This document shows positions 33,753 to 44,140 of a DNA stretch of 64,000 nt, piece by piece. The notes beneath the pieces were generated by a model. That model ran no database searches. It was given only the letters and a program-made list of their open reading frames with translations, and was not told the origin of the DNA. The position numbers were made by a program, and so were the translations under genes. The stretch is from Siphonodentalium dalli (lineage: Eukaryota > Mollusca > Scaphopoda > Gadilida > Siphonodentaliidae), in the NCBI GenBank assembly GCA_032622095.1, contig CP136069.1, forward strand, positions 204,212,690 to 204,276,689, read 5' to 3'. How positions within the stretch are numbered: the first letter of the stretch is position 1; each line of letters begins with the position of its first letter.

Positions 33753-34370
33753 TTATCTGCCGGTCATACGCGGGGGAGGTTCTCAGTTGTCGATCGAATA
33801 ATGCAACTTCTGCTGTCCAGTCAGTAGCGGGGTTAATATGTGTGGCTTGGGTGAATATCGGCCTTTCGTTAGACACCAAAAGGAGCCCTCAACGTGCTGT
33901 ATTCCTCGAGATATCGACCGTTTCACGCAATTTGAAATTCTGTTCCGCAGATTGTCGTTCTATTCCATATTCCATCCCATCCCGCAGATTGGCATATCCC
34001 GCCGCCCGATCGCAGCGACACCTTTCGTTACAATTATTATAGAAGTGCAGGCGCGTTATTAGGGCCTTTGATGACCCAAAACAGTCTTCCAAGGATATGA
34101 AAAGAGAGGTACATGTATATGTATGAGATATATTTGAAAATCTTGAAATGGGAACTCTAGGAATTATTGAAGTCATTTGTCTGAAATGACAAAGAAAAGG
34201 GATAATAGATTTATGAAGATGCTATTTCCATGATGTGTATAATTTAATTATGTTTGAATTAATACATATACATGTATAACAGCTAGAACTCATTCTTCTG
34301 GTGTTACAGCTGGTGCAGTAACCTGGAATAGAACAAACAATTTTCATGGGTGTGAAGCATATATGTAGAG
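33753..34370. other. More GC-rich intergenic stretch
   Basis: 33770-34070 is less AT-rich than its surroundings and open in several frames on both strands (longest 95 codons, minus), but none shows a motif or splice borders. It might be an unrecognised element or a promoter region. Confidence 0.35.
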
Positions 34371-34502
34371 GATCTACAACGAGTTCCCAGTTTATAGCGG
34401 AATTTACAAAATGAGTCCAATAAATTAGGAAAGGCTCGTCCCAGACCTAATTTACTGGATGAGTTTTGTTAACTCTGTTATAAACTGGGATGAGTTGTAG
34501 AT
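34371..34502. mobile_element. Palindromic MITE U, about 132 bp
   Basis: The arms GATCTACAACGAGTTCCCAG through CCAATAAATTAGG and CCTAATTTACTGGATGAG through CTGGGATGAGTTGTAGAT fold on each other around a 16-base loop with scattered mismatches. No coding. Confidence 0.8.
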
Positions 34503-35124
34503 TCTATTTATTACATGATCCAAAACCTCGACAAAACATACATAAATCAACAAATGGGATGCGAAACTAACATCGGCTTCTATATAAGACCTGCGATGGA
34601 GTTTCATGTAACTATGAGTTGTTTGCCGCGTAAAGAAATAGTCCCAGACAAATAAAGACTCTTTGGCGTAAATAATGGCGTATATTTAATGATATAACTT
34701 TTCAAACTCTTCATTCATTATAGTTTATTGGAAAAAATATTGCAAACCATATTATTCTGAGACATAGCGTACGGAATGTATAAAGACGACAAACCGGAAG
34801 TCAAAGGTCACCTGGCACTATTTCCTGTTATTAAACAAACGTTTAATATCACAATTTATAGAATGGGTTTATTGAATGGAATAAGGGTAGGATCATGTAA
34901 TAAATCTTGATAATATATCTTGATATAATTTAAACCTCTATTTTAGTATTTACTGTCTCATTTTCCTTGATTCTGATTGGACAAGTCCTAACAACGCCTT
35001 AGTTAGTTGTTGCTTGTATTTCTCGATAAAGATGTAAGTGGCCCATGACTGGTGTAGTAAATCTAGAAGGGTTAAAAATTAACATTTGGTGAGTCGATTA
35101 TCCCTAAGGCAAATTTACCTATTG

Positions 35125-35347
35125 TGTATCCTTGGTTAATGATCCTTTCTCATTTAAAATCTCAGTGAATGGAAAGAGTTTGCTGCCAAGTAAAAACTTG
35201 TATCTTTCACCATCTCTAATGTCAGGGTACACAAAACCTCCATTTAAACTGATACAAGTGTTGATGAGAACATGGAACATGATTTCAAGTGACCTCACCT
35301 TTTTGTTATGGCACCTTGCATTGGTGATCTTCAGGGATAACTTTTAA
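35125..35347 (-). pseudogene. Possible coding fragment, about 70 codons, unrecognised
   Basis: The minus strand is open after a stop near 35348 and reads protein-like sequence such as SLNGGFVYPDIRDGERYKFL followed by GSKLFPFTEILNEKGSL, then stops at the TAG just before GTAAAT. There is no start codon and no clear acceptor, and the plus strand is also open here. It could be an exon relic or a piece of a transposon protein. Low confidence. Confidence 0.2.
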
Positions 35348-35559
35348 TGCCGAGCTTTTGGAGACAGCTCCTCCCATCTGCACTTTCGGCAAAATGCCTT
35401 GGTGTACTCTGAAATGAAGAAAGCCTATTCACATGTCAAACAGTGCAGGTGAAATAAACAATGAGGACAAATGAATGGATATTGACTTTGTTCAAGAATA
35501 TACTAATAGTATAGTATAATGATAGTATTAAACAAGAGATGGACTGTCGTCCGGTGCAT

Positions 35560-36392
35560 ACCCCCTCGTGGCATACCGCCTCGTGTGGGCATATCTATAA
35601 CTTATGAGGGCTATACTCAGACAGATGGACCCAAACACCAGCATTTTCATATAAACAAAGATGAGTAACGATAGAACAATAAAAACAAAACAAACATTTG
35701 AATGTGCCATTAAATGTCCTCATAGTGGTGAACATCCATACAAAATTTCATTGAGATCCGAGCATTACTGTTCAAGTTATGAGCTGAACAGACATTGGAT
35801 GGACCAAACAACCAACATTTCCAGATAAACAAAGATGAATAACTCAGAACAGAACAGAACAATGGAGCCCTCTATTGAATGTCCTCATAGTAGTGAACAT
35901 CCATACCAAATTTCATTGAGATCCCAGCACAACTGTTGAAGTTTCGACATGAAGAGACACCAGACGGACCAAAAAGCCAACATTTCCAGATAAACGAAGA
36001 TGTATAACTATAGAATGGAAAATCCGAACAAAACAGTGGAACCCTCTTTTTAATGTCCTCCTAGTAGTGAACATCCAGACCAAATTTCATTGAGATCCCA
36101 GCACAACTGTTGAAGTTACGACATGAACAGACACCAGACAGACCAAAAATCCAACATTTCAAGATAAACAAAGATGAATAACTCTAGAATGGAAAATCCG
36201 AACAAAACGATGTAACCATCTATTGAATGCCCTCATAGTATTGAACAGCCATACAAAATTTCATTGAGATCCGAGCACTACTGTTCAAGTTATGACATGA
36301 ACAGACATCGGACGGACGGATGGATGCACGGACGGACGGACAGACAGGTGCAAAAACTTATACCCCCTTTTTTTTTTTTAAAGGGGGTATAA
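35560..36392 (-). mobile_element. Pearl/HINE-like element P2, reverse orientation
   Basis: The right end AAAGGGGGTATAA preceded by CTTATACCCCC forms a hairpin around an A/T run. The core holds four units of about 165-175 bp with GAACATCCATACAAAATTTC, ATTGAGATCC.AGCA and AACATTTCCAGATAAACAAA. The left end near 35560 (CATACCCCCTCGTGG) is poorly defined. Confidence 0.55.
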
Positions 36393-36795
36393 TTATGAGT
36401 GTGATATTAAACACAAAACACTGCATGTGTGAGTCAAGCGTTTATTTATATACAGCACGTAAATAGTGAGCAATATGCAAAACATTCAACATTTTTTTAG
36501 CAGATTGATTCACAGTGACCCATTCAACACCAAAAATTTTAAAGGCAATGATTAGCAAATGCTATACCGGTACATGTATGTTCTAAACAACTTGGTGACA
36601 TTTCTAAGTGGGTCTCCACAATGTTTTTTTTTTTTTGCTTATCACATATTTTTTTACGTACTGTTTGTTTACATAACATGTTGTTTGTTTACATAACACA
36701 GAGTACTAGTACGACAATAACATGCAATCAACCCAATATTTATGATTGGTATAAGAAAAATATTTGTTTATACTATTACATTCTTTCTAATTATG
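36393..36795. other. Intergenic, nothing recognised
   Basis: Contains a 21-bp near duplication of TGTTTGTTTACATAACA (36663-36700). No gene. Confidence 0.45.
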
Positions 36796-37604
36796 CAGGG
36801 TTTCCGCTATACCGGCAAGTTTTCCCCTCCTGCCATACCCCAGGACATACTGCATGTCTATAAAGGTATAAAGATGTTTAAAACTTCTGAATTTTGTTGG
36901 AATAGTACTAAGGAATTTTAAAAGGTGAATTTATTTGATATCTTGTGAGTGTACACACTCTAAACGCGTTGTTAAATTGAAACATGAAGTGATCGGAGCT
37001 GACATCACTAGAAGCTATGCCTTTGAGGCTGGTTAGTTACAATGCGGTTAGTACCCGGTTATGTTATGCAAAAGAACAGTATTTTAATCATACCTGTCAT
37101 GTTTTATACTGCAAAATATATCATTCACTTTGTAATAGAGTGAGAGAAAAATGTGGGAGTAGCCGCACCGGACATAAAGGCATCTTACCACTGCCCACAA
37201 TGAATACTCGTCGGCCAGATATGTAATCAGCCTTAACATATTCCGATTACGTTATGCATCCAAAATATCTGCTGGGTCTTCAACAGTGAGTCTTTTAACA
37301 TTAACGAGCATGTTTAACTCAGGATCCGAATTACTGGTGTTCTGTACATGTACTTCGTAAATTAATTTATATCTAATAAATTTACTAGTTTTAAAGTTAC
37401 AGGTACGTGTATAAGGTTTGATAGCTTGGCACTTGGGCAGAAATGGAACAAAACAATCTGCCATTTCTACTCTCACACGATTCTATTGGCCGATATAACG
37501 AAAGTAATTCAACCAGTGCTGAAAGTAAAACAGGTTACTTCTACCTGGATTTTCCCCCTTGATGGCTACAGGCCCCATTCCCCTACCCCCTAGCGGAAAC
37601 CCTG
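36796..37604. mobile_element. hAT-like element with 7-bp (or imperfect 8-bp) target duplication
   Basis: The ends CAGGGTTTCCGCTA and TAGCGGAAACCCTG are perfect inverts. AATTATG lies immediately outside both (36789-36795 and 37605-37611). The termini and an 8-bp-class duplication fit the hAT superfamily. The 809-bp interior has no transposase but contains a 70-codon frame at 37252-37464 (minus), listed separately. A MITE of the S family begins a few bases to the right. Confidence 0.75.
37252..37464 (-). CDS. Possible small protein, 70 residues, inside the hAT-like element
   Basis: The ATG at 37464 has a favourable context (AAAATGG, purine at -3 and G at +4). The frame reads MADCFVPFLPKCQAIKPY and ends KRLTVEDPADILDA. 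Composition is protein-like, with two Cys in the first 25 residues. It may be a captured exon, a remnant of a transposase, or chance. No family recognised. Confidence 0.22.
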   Translation of the reverse strand: MADCFVPFLPKCQAIKPYTRTCNFKTSKFIRYKLIYEVHVQNTSNSDPELNMLVNVKRLTVEDPADILDA

Positions 37605-37617
37605 AATTATGGCAGTT

Positions 37618-38060
37618 TTAAAAGTACTAAATCCGATTCGATGGTCCCCATATCATCAGATTCCAACAACAAGATTTTTTTAAATGCCTTTTCAGTTGTC
37701 AGAATCGATTAATTGTTCAAATATATCAATACTAACCATAGTCAACTATAGCATAAAATCGACAAAAACCTGTAATTTATCAAGTTTTTGTTCAATGAAT
37801 ATTGCCAGTTTGTCAAATATCTGACCAAAAAAAAACTAGTTATCCATCTTTTTCTGCAATTTGGTCAGAGAAAGTATTCTCGTCTGCTGTTTACTGGGCC
37901 ACTTAAAATTAAAATAATAGACTTATAAAAATTTATATCAGATCACGCTGAGCTTTGATGGGTGGGTTCCTCGACCCGGATCAAATATTTTTTACCTCTG
38001 CAGCAGTCCGAAGTCAAGGAAATAGTAATCTGCGAGGGTTAATTCAGATTGAGTACCTTT
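37618..38060 (-). mobile_element. MITE S2 (reverse orientation)
   Basis: Starts AAGTACTAAATCCGATTCG and ends CAGATTGAGTACCTTT. The interior is the reverse complement of S1, including CAGAATCGATTAATTGTTCA, TGCCAGTTTGTCAAATATCT and GAGCTTTGATGGGTG. Confidence 0.7.
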
Positions 38061-38289
38061 AACAGATGTGACTGTTTTATGCATCGATAATGACATTGAT
38101 TGCTTATTAATTACAACAATCTGCATAAATACGTTTTATGGAGAAAATATATTAAAAACACTAAAATAGTAAATCTACCCAGGTGATACTTAAAGTGATA
38201 TGAAACACTCCGTTTGTGTGATCAAATAGAAATAGAGAATAATCTTGCTCATGGTAGTTATTTTTACGAATATTAATAAAAATTTATAG

Positions 38290-38512
38290 CACACATCGTC
38301 ATTCTTATATATTAATTAAATGCAATGACTCTTGGTGGCGAAATCATTTGCGTTAGTTTATCGCCGATTGTTGCGTCCCGAATCGAGATGTAAATATTTA
38401 CAATTAATCGTAGTTCAGACGATGCTTTCTATGGAGTGGTATGGCCGATTTCTTTGAGTTTTTCGGCGATGTTAGTATAATACTACATTCCCACAGTTGG
38501 CATAGCGCCTGG
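38290..38512 (-). repeat. Dispersed repeat, copy 2 (inverted partner of 7895-8120)
   Basis: Matches the reverse complement of 7895-8120, with GTTGCGTCCCGAATCGAGAT, GTAAATATTTACAATTAAT and CAGTTGGCATAG as landmarks. Class unknown. Confidence 0.75.
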
Positions 38513-39217
38513 GTACTAACTTGTCAGTTCTACACACTTGAACAAGTCCATAATATGTCTTTAATATGTCTGGACATCATCTGCTCTTTAAACGGAAAAT
38601 TTGGGTGTTAAAATATTTATACCATAGTAAAACTACATCGTAGTTAGAAAAATAGTTCTTATGTAACATTCATTTAAAATTGAAGTTGTCATAATTTCAA
38701 TTAGTTATGAGGAAAATTGCTTGTATTTCATTCAAATGTAGCTTGCTAGTGTTATATGATCTTGGACAAATATTAATGGGAATATCAAGTGACTGATGGC
38801 TTAGAAACAGGTTGACATGACGAAATGTTCACATCACTATGCGTGAAGCAAATTCCTTATTGCGCTGTGTGTGTGTATGTGGTGAGAATATACATCCCAA
38901 GCCCTGAATGCAGATTTTTTCTGATATCATCAGCCTGATATCATGCAATTTTTTTTCAAAATCATTTCTAAGACAAATTACAGCTTCAAAATGAATTGAA
39001 ACAATCAGATTCATATAGTGGTGCATGCTATAGCCTCATACAAGTGAGGGGCTCAATAATTAAATTTTTTGTCCACAATTTCTCCCTTTAACAGTTGAAA
39101 CCATGGGGTGGGTCTGGTTTTGGTCGAGGAAAAAAATTGCAGTGAAAAAAAATCCATTCTCATCTTTTCTCATAGTTGATCATGGCTTTTTAAACTTATT
39201 ATACATAGAGGATACCT
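38513..39217. other. Intergenic, nothing recognised
   Basis: No supported features. Confidence 0.4.
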
Positions 39218-39348
39218 GTGTGTTTTGAGTGAATACCGGAAGTATCTAATGAGTGGTCACAGTGAGATACTGGAATCATCACATGTGATGATTCCAGTAT
39301 CTCACTGTGACCATGTATGAGGTAAATCCGGTATTCACTCATGACACA
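39218..39348. mobile_element. Palindromic MITE V with a 58-bp perfect core
   Basis: GTGTGTTTTGAGTGAATACC and GGTATTCACTCATGACAC form outer arms. The core at about 39254-39312, GGTCACAGTGAGATACTGGA..TCACATGTGA and its complement, is a perfect palindrome centred on CATG. No coding. Confidence 0.85.
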
Positions 39349-39669
39349 AAGGTTTTCTTTTTATTATATTATATACAGAAAGACCATGTGGTTCAATAAA
39401 ATACTGTCGATAACTCAGAATACACATGCTTCAAATGTGTGTAATCTATCTTCTGTTGACCCAATATTCTTGAGCTAAATACATATGATGTCATTTACGT
39501 TACCATTGACTTATTGGCCACCTTTCTACTTATTGGCCAACTTTTTCACTTATTGGCTTTTGTTACTTATGATACAGGTAGCGTTCTACTTATTGCAGCC
39601 GATAACCTATAGCTAATTAATGATGGTGTGTATGTAAATGTACCTTCTGCTGCAGTCCATCTGTTATTG
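39349..39669. other. Downstream flank of exon E; short repeats
   Basis: CTTATTGGCC or CTTATTGGC occurs four times between 39509 and 39600. No AATAAA lies close to the stop at 39670 on the minus strand; AATAAG occurs near 39593. Confidence 0.45.
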
Positions 39670-39900
39670 TCAAGACTTGGTTTTTTCATTGTTTTTTTTT
39701 CTTAGCCCAAGACCTGAGCTAATACTCAGCTCTCCCTGGCTGAACAGCATGTCAATGTGTTGGTTGAATAAGTATCCTGCTGGATCAGGTTTGCTACTCG
39801 CAGCAGCTTGTGCCTTGGACAGGGTTGTTATATTCACCAAAAGATCCGCAAATCTCTCTGGATGGTTGGCGTCCACCAACAATTGTCCCAAGACAATAGT
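39670..39900 (-). CDS. Exon E (likely terminal) of the unknown coiled-coil gene
   Basis: On the minus strand a pyrimidine tract and AG (TCTATTCTCTTTTAG) precede ACTATTGTCTTGGG, and 76 codons follow to a TGA at 39670. The frame (phase 0) fits the phase-0 donor of exon D. The peptide reads TIVLGQLLVDANHPERFADL, LVNITTLSKAQAAASSKPDP, AGYLFNQHIDMLFSQGELSI, then a basic end, LGLRKKNNEKTKS. The first two thirds look like a folded helical domain. Alternatively a donor CAG|GTCTTG at about 39705 would make it internal. Family not recognised. Confidence 0.6.
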   Translation of the reverse strand, partial: TIVLGQLLVDANHPERFADLLVNITTLSKAQAAASSKPDPAGYLFNQHIDMLFSQGELSISSGLGLRKKNNEKTKS

Positions 39901-40120
39901 CTAAAAGAGAATAGAAACATATAATGCTGTATTAGGATGATCAATTTTTATAAGCCCGTTTTGAAAAAAAAAACATATGGAAAATGTATGTTATTAGTAT
40001 GTCTGTCTGTTTGTTTGTCTTTTTTTGTTTCTGGATGATAACTTTAGTAAGTTAGCTGAACTGAGTCTGAACTTACAGCCCTGGGAATTAGCCTAGGTCT
40101 TAAGCAGAGACAACATCAGT

Positions 40121-40160
40121 TTGCCTAGGCAATATTTAGGCAATAATATTGCCTAGGTAA
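40121..40160. repeat. Short hairpin, 16-bp arms
   Basis: TTGCCTAGGCAATATT and AATATTGCCTAGGTAA pair with one mismatch around an 8-base loop. It lies in the intron between exons D and E. Confidence 0.8.
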
Positions 40161-40176
40161 AATACGTTCATTACAG

Positions 40177-40400
40177 GGGGGGGGGAGGCGGAAAAAAACT
40201 GCAGACACAGGGTGGAAAAAAATGTTTTCTTCGGTTTGGGTACCCCCCCCCCCCCCAAAACAGCAAAAACTGCAGTTTTTTCTACTAACCATTTGCCCCC
40301 CCCCCCCCCCCCCCCCATCAAATCTGCCCCAGCCGGACAACAACTCGGTTTGACCGGAAACCGAAAAAAACACCGGAGCATACAATTCACGAGAAGGTGC
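40177..40400. repeat. G- and C-run cluster
   Basis: A G run (about 40177-40185) and two long C runs (40243-40256 and 40296-40316) sit within 140 bp, with AAAAAACTGCAG and CTGCAGTTTTTT between them as inverted copies. It could form quadruplex or slipped structures. Open frames across it are homopolymer artefacts. Confidence 0.8.
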
Positions 40401-40805
40401 TTGGTAACTTAGTTTAGATTATTATGACTAAAATGGTCATTGTCTACCAGTAGAACGCAGATTTGTACCTCGTGATGTCATGACATGTACAAACATGTAT
40501 ATTGGTGATCGCAGTGGCCTGGAAAAAGTATTTCCAAATTTAACTAAGAATTTAGTGTTGAAATTGTCCACAATGTCTTATAACTAAAAGTAACTCCTCA
40601 GTTTGTTTTTATTTGGATATCTTTTATCAAATTGGACAATCTAAATCACCTAGAGGTAGAGCTCATTTTAAACCGAAACGAAGTTTAATTGTTAGCTACC
40701 GTAGCTGAGTCAAATACACATATATGTACATGTAAAACTTGACAACATTAAAGAAGGTTGCTCTTTTATGCATGCCTATCATGTTCCTATATCGTGATAG
40801 GCATG

Positions 40806-42088
40806 TATGGGAGGCCAAATTCACATTTAATAATTAATTGTGCTTAAGCGCAATCAATTGCGCTTAAGCGCAATCATTGCGCTTAAGCGCAATTAATTAA
40901 TAATTGCGCTTAAGCACAATTAATTGCGCTTAAGCGCAATTCATGGTTATATGTAACAAAACACCCCTGGTGAATAAATAGGTTTCTCCATAACTTAGCA
41001 TTAACTCCTATTGACACGTCACTTCTTGGTTTCATTGGTTTGGATGGGTAGGGAGCTAGCCCAACTTCTTTATCAAAATGGCTAACTCGCAATAGTATCA
41101 CCTTCTGTTATCTTCGGTATATATTAGTTGGGGCTACTTGCAATAGCATTACTTTCTGTATTAGTCGGGGCGACATTGATTTTCTTCAATTTTTTCGAGT
41201 ATACAGGCACACCATATGAGGGAAGCAAGCCCTCGGTGACACCACATTCACACTATATGATCATGGAAATACTATAGATTTGTGCAAGAGCTGCTGATTT
41301 AATAAGAAAAACTAGAGCTTCAGGACTGAGACACCAAAGCTCCAGTAATTACACACCATTTTTTGGACAGGGATGCTGATAATATGAAAATAGGGTTTTT
41401 TCCCCCTGATTTAAGTCAATAAGTAAACCATACAGTAATGCTCTAATTAATCGACTCCTTAACCACAGCAGAATTATGGATAACTTTTCAGGATTTAGTC
41501 GGAAATATGGCTTGTTGCCATTCATCGGAAAGCTCTCGAGAGCTTTTCGATGAATGGCAACAAGCCATATTTCCGACTAAATCCTGAAAAGTTACCCATA
41601 ATTCTGCTGTGGTTAAGAAGTCGATTAAATAGAGCATTACTGTATGAGGTAACAAAGCCCTCATGCTGTGACACCGCATGCATGTATAGGATATTACCAT
41701 AGTAAAGGCTAAAATCTGTGCAAAAATACATTAAAAAAATCATACAAAACATTACTAGAGTTCCGGGAAGGCGACATCAATTCTTTGGATAGAGGGATGC
41801 TGATAATATGTAATTAGGGGATTCTCCTTGTTGAACACATACTCACAGTTTGACTGTTGAGTACAGGTCAAAATTAGCCCAATGCTCATCTTGTGTTGCT
41901 AGGTGATACACCAGGTCATGCTAATAGTTTATGGGTAGGTTAGATAGTAGTCACAATTACGCTTAAGCGCAATTAATTGCGCTTAAGCGTAATTAATTAC
42001 GCTTAAGCGTAAATGCCCTATTTGCGCTTAAGCACAATATGTGGTATTTGCGCTTAAGCATTATTAAATGTGAATTTGGCCTCCCATA
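40806..42088. mobile_element. Palindrome-array element R1, 1283 bp, 6-bp target duplication
   Basis: The ends TATGGGAGGCCAAATTCAC and GTGAATTTGGCCTCCCATA are inverted, and GGCATG flanks both sides (40800-40805 and 42089-42094). Inside each end stands an array of the 16-bp palindrome TTGCGCTTAAGCGCAA or variants: five on the left (about 40848-40940) and five on the right (about 41957-42062). There is no transposase. A 214-bp palindromic MITE (41431-41644) is nested inside. It lies in the intron between exons D and E. The family is not recognised. Confidence 0.85.
41431..41644. mobile_element. Palindromic MITE Q4, 214 bp, nested in R1
   Basis: A near-perfect palindrome centred on CTCGAG at about 41537. 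The ends are TACAGTAATGCTCTAATTAA and ATAGAGCATTACTGTA. The TA dinucleotide and CAGT start suit Tc1/mariner-type MITEs. The copy in R2 (60147-60360) is almost identical and at the same place. Confidence 0.9.
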
Positions 42089-42358
42089 GGCATGGGCACG
42101 ATATGATACAGGCATTGTTTTAAAGTGTACCCCAATACAATGAAATCATGATCAGAATCATTACAGGCCTATTTCAGACTAACAAATTTTTCCACAACAT
42201 CACACTGAAGTTGACTGAACATCATAAAGATTTATAACATTTTATCAAATTAGTAGGACAAAACATAATAAATTTGATCAGACTAAGTTTTTGAATTTTT
42301 CACCAACAAGTCCACAATATGTCTTGAATAAGTAGCTTTTCTCTGAAGAATAATTTAC

Positions 42359-42432
42359 CTGTTTAAAAGGTTTTCCCAGCAAAGCAATTCCCAATTCCCT
42401 TCCAATATATGTCAATTGACGCTGTTGACTGG
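42359..42432 (-). CDS. Exon D of the unknown coiled-coil gene
   Basis: On the minus strand TTTTCTTCATAG precedes CCAGTCAACAGCGT and AAACAG|GTAAATTA follows. The 74 bases read, with one base from exon C, as ASQQRQLTYIGRELGIALLG then KPFKQ. Phase is 1 on entry and 0 on exit, matching both neighbours. Both splice sites are convincing. Confidence 0.65.
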
Positions 42433-42474
42433 CTATGAAGAAAATACAAAATTCATGTTTGAATACAGACATGT

Positions 42475-42600
42475 AGGTCTGTAAATCAAATTTAATGTGG
42501 GCGATTGATCCAAATGTGAAATCTAAGATGGTCACTGGAGGCCATGTTTTTTTTATCAAATATGGGGGAAAATCTGTGGTTCTCATCTAGAGGTCATACC
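42475..42600 (-). mobile_element. Fragment of an N-family core unit
   Basis: AAATCTAAGATGGTCACTGG then AGGCCATGTTTTTT is the reverse complement of the core's CATGGCC..CAGTGGCCATCTTGGATTT. It lies just upstream of exon D within the intron. Confidence 0.55.
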
Positions 42601-42620
42601 TGAGATCTATTTAAAAAAAA

Positions 42621-42721
42621 GATGTTGATTTGCTTGCGTTCCATAGAGTATGGATGCAAGTTGGTCGACCAACTTGTATCAACCAACTTACATCCATACT
42701 CTATGAAACAAAATCAACATC
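42621..42721. mobile_element. Palindromic MITE W, about 101 bp
   Basis: GATGTTGATTTGCTTGCGTT, CCATAGAGTATGGATG and AAGTTGGT pair with AACCAACTTACATCCATACT, CTATGAAACAAAATCAACAT. An inner GGTCGACC is also palindromic. Confidence 0.85.
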
Positions 42722-43663
42722 CATTACTTATATTCACATTTAATCAAGTCAACTGGCAGACTAAAAGAGTTTTAAGCGCCCATTTCCAACATTATTATCG
42801 TGGCTCGGTGCAAGTTGCGTCTACACAAAAATGGTGCAAGTTGGGGTCAGCATGCGACGTCATGTGATATAATTTCAACCAACCAATGTCCTGCATTTAT
42901 ATTCCACAATACAAATGCATGTGTGAGTGTAAATATATAAAAATTGGTGACGATTGGAGGAAGAGGAATGTGGCCTGTAGGATGTGATGATGGTATTCAG
43001 TTATCCAAAAAAAAGAGAGGCCGATCATGATCGGCAGATGTTATCCCATCCCTTAGCGATAGGAAATTACTATGATCGGAATCATAAATGAGAGTTTTGG
43101 TGTTGAATTATAGAGTATACTGTTATGTACTATTATAGACAAATGTCCATAACAAAAAACTTATTGGAATTTATAGGTCACTCACATTTATATAAGAGAA
43201 TGCACTGGTACAGCTAAACCACCACAGCCTTGGGTTAAATGTGAAAGGTGGCCTGGACATGGAATACTTGGGTTAAGAGAGTCCAATTTAAGTTTACAAT
43301 AATAATGTATCAAATTCTAACAACAATATAATATACAGATAAGCCACCTGACTGCTGACCCATTAATATCAATTATATGGCAGAGCTGTCAACAAATCAC
43401 AAGAATTGTTTATGTTGAACACTGACCTCTCTATTAAACCAATAACAATTATAATGACTTCAGCCCATCTGAACATATCACTCTGCAGCACAAATGTCCA
43501 AGTCTAATGTTAATACCATGTGATGTTTATTGCTTTCTTTATCAGATTATTTGCGCATCAATTGGCATAAGAGACATCAGAAAATAATATAGCCTTATCA
43601 ATAGCTAAGTAATTCAAAGGCATGGGTTGGAATTTGTGAATTGGGTTTAAAGTCGCTCCAAAC
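42722..43663. other. Intron sequence, nothing firmly recognised
   Basis: At 43189-43215 the piece TATATAAGAGAATGCACTGG then TACAG resembles half of the piggyBac-like MITE palindrome. A small palindrome GCCGATCATGATCGGC occurs at about 43020-43035. Confidence 0.45.
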
Positions 43664-44140
43664 AAATTTACCAGTACATAACACAAGATTATGGACCGAT
43701 TTAAACCAAATTTGGTGTGGTGACTCGGGGTACCCTTAGCAGAGTTATAATGGTGTTAGTTTTTCAAATTTTGTTACTTTAATTTGTTTTTTTTTATTAT
43801 TTAAACAAAAAATATTTTATTATATATTATTTTAATTTATTTATTTATATTCATTTTTTTATATATATAAATTGAGTAAGGAAATCAATCTAAACCTTTT
43901 TTTTTTTTTTTTTTTTTAGCAAATAATTTTTTTCAAAAAAGGGCCATAACTCAGTTAAATAGTTTGATCTGTATTTTGGGCTGAGAAACTCACAGTCGCA
44001 CATACCAAATTTCGTTGCGATCAGATAGAAAATATTTGAGTTATCGCACCATGCGTAAAGTGTCTACGTACAGACAGACGCATGGCAAGTGGTCAATCCA
44101 GACAACGACACTATGTTTACCATACTATGGTATGGGTAAA
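43664..44140 (+). mobile_element. Repeat element T1 (related piece at 53195-53420)
   Basis: Contains ACCAAATTTGGTGTGGTGAC then TCGGG, followed by an A/T-rich middle, ACCAAATTTCGTTGCGATCA and an end hairpin near CCATACTATGGTATGGGTAA. The first block is repeated at 53270-53300. It resembles pearl-type ends but has one unit only. Confidence 0.5.

Noticed and set aside
40136-40390. Gly-rich minus-strand frames
   Set aside because: Produced by the C runs; length would change with run length.
40910-41101. 63-codon minus-strand frame conserved in R1 and R2 (59664-59855)
   Set aside because: It starts with GTG rather than ATG, and conservation is explained by the near identity of the two element copies; no motif found.
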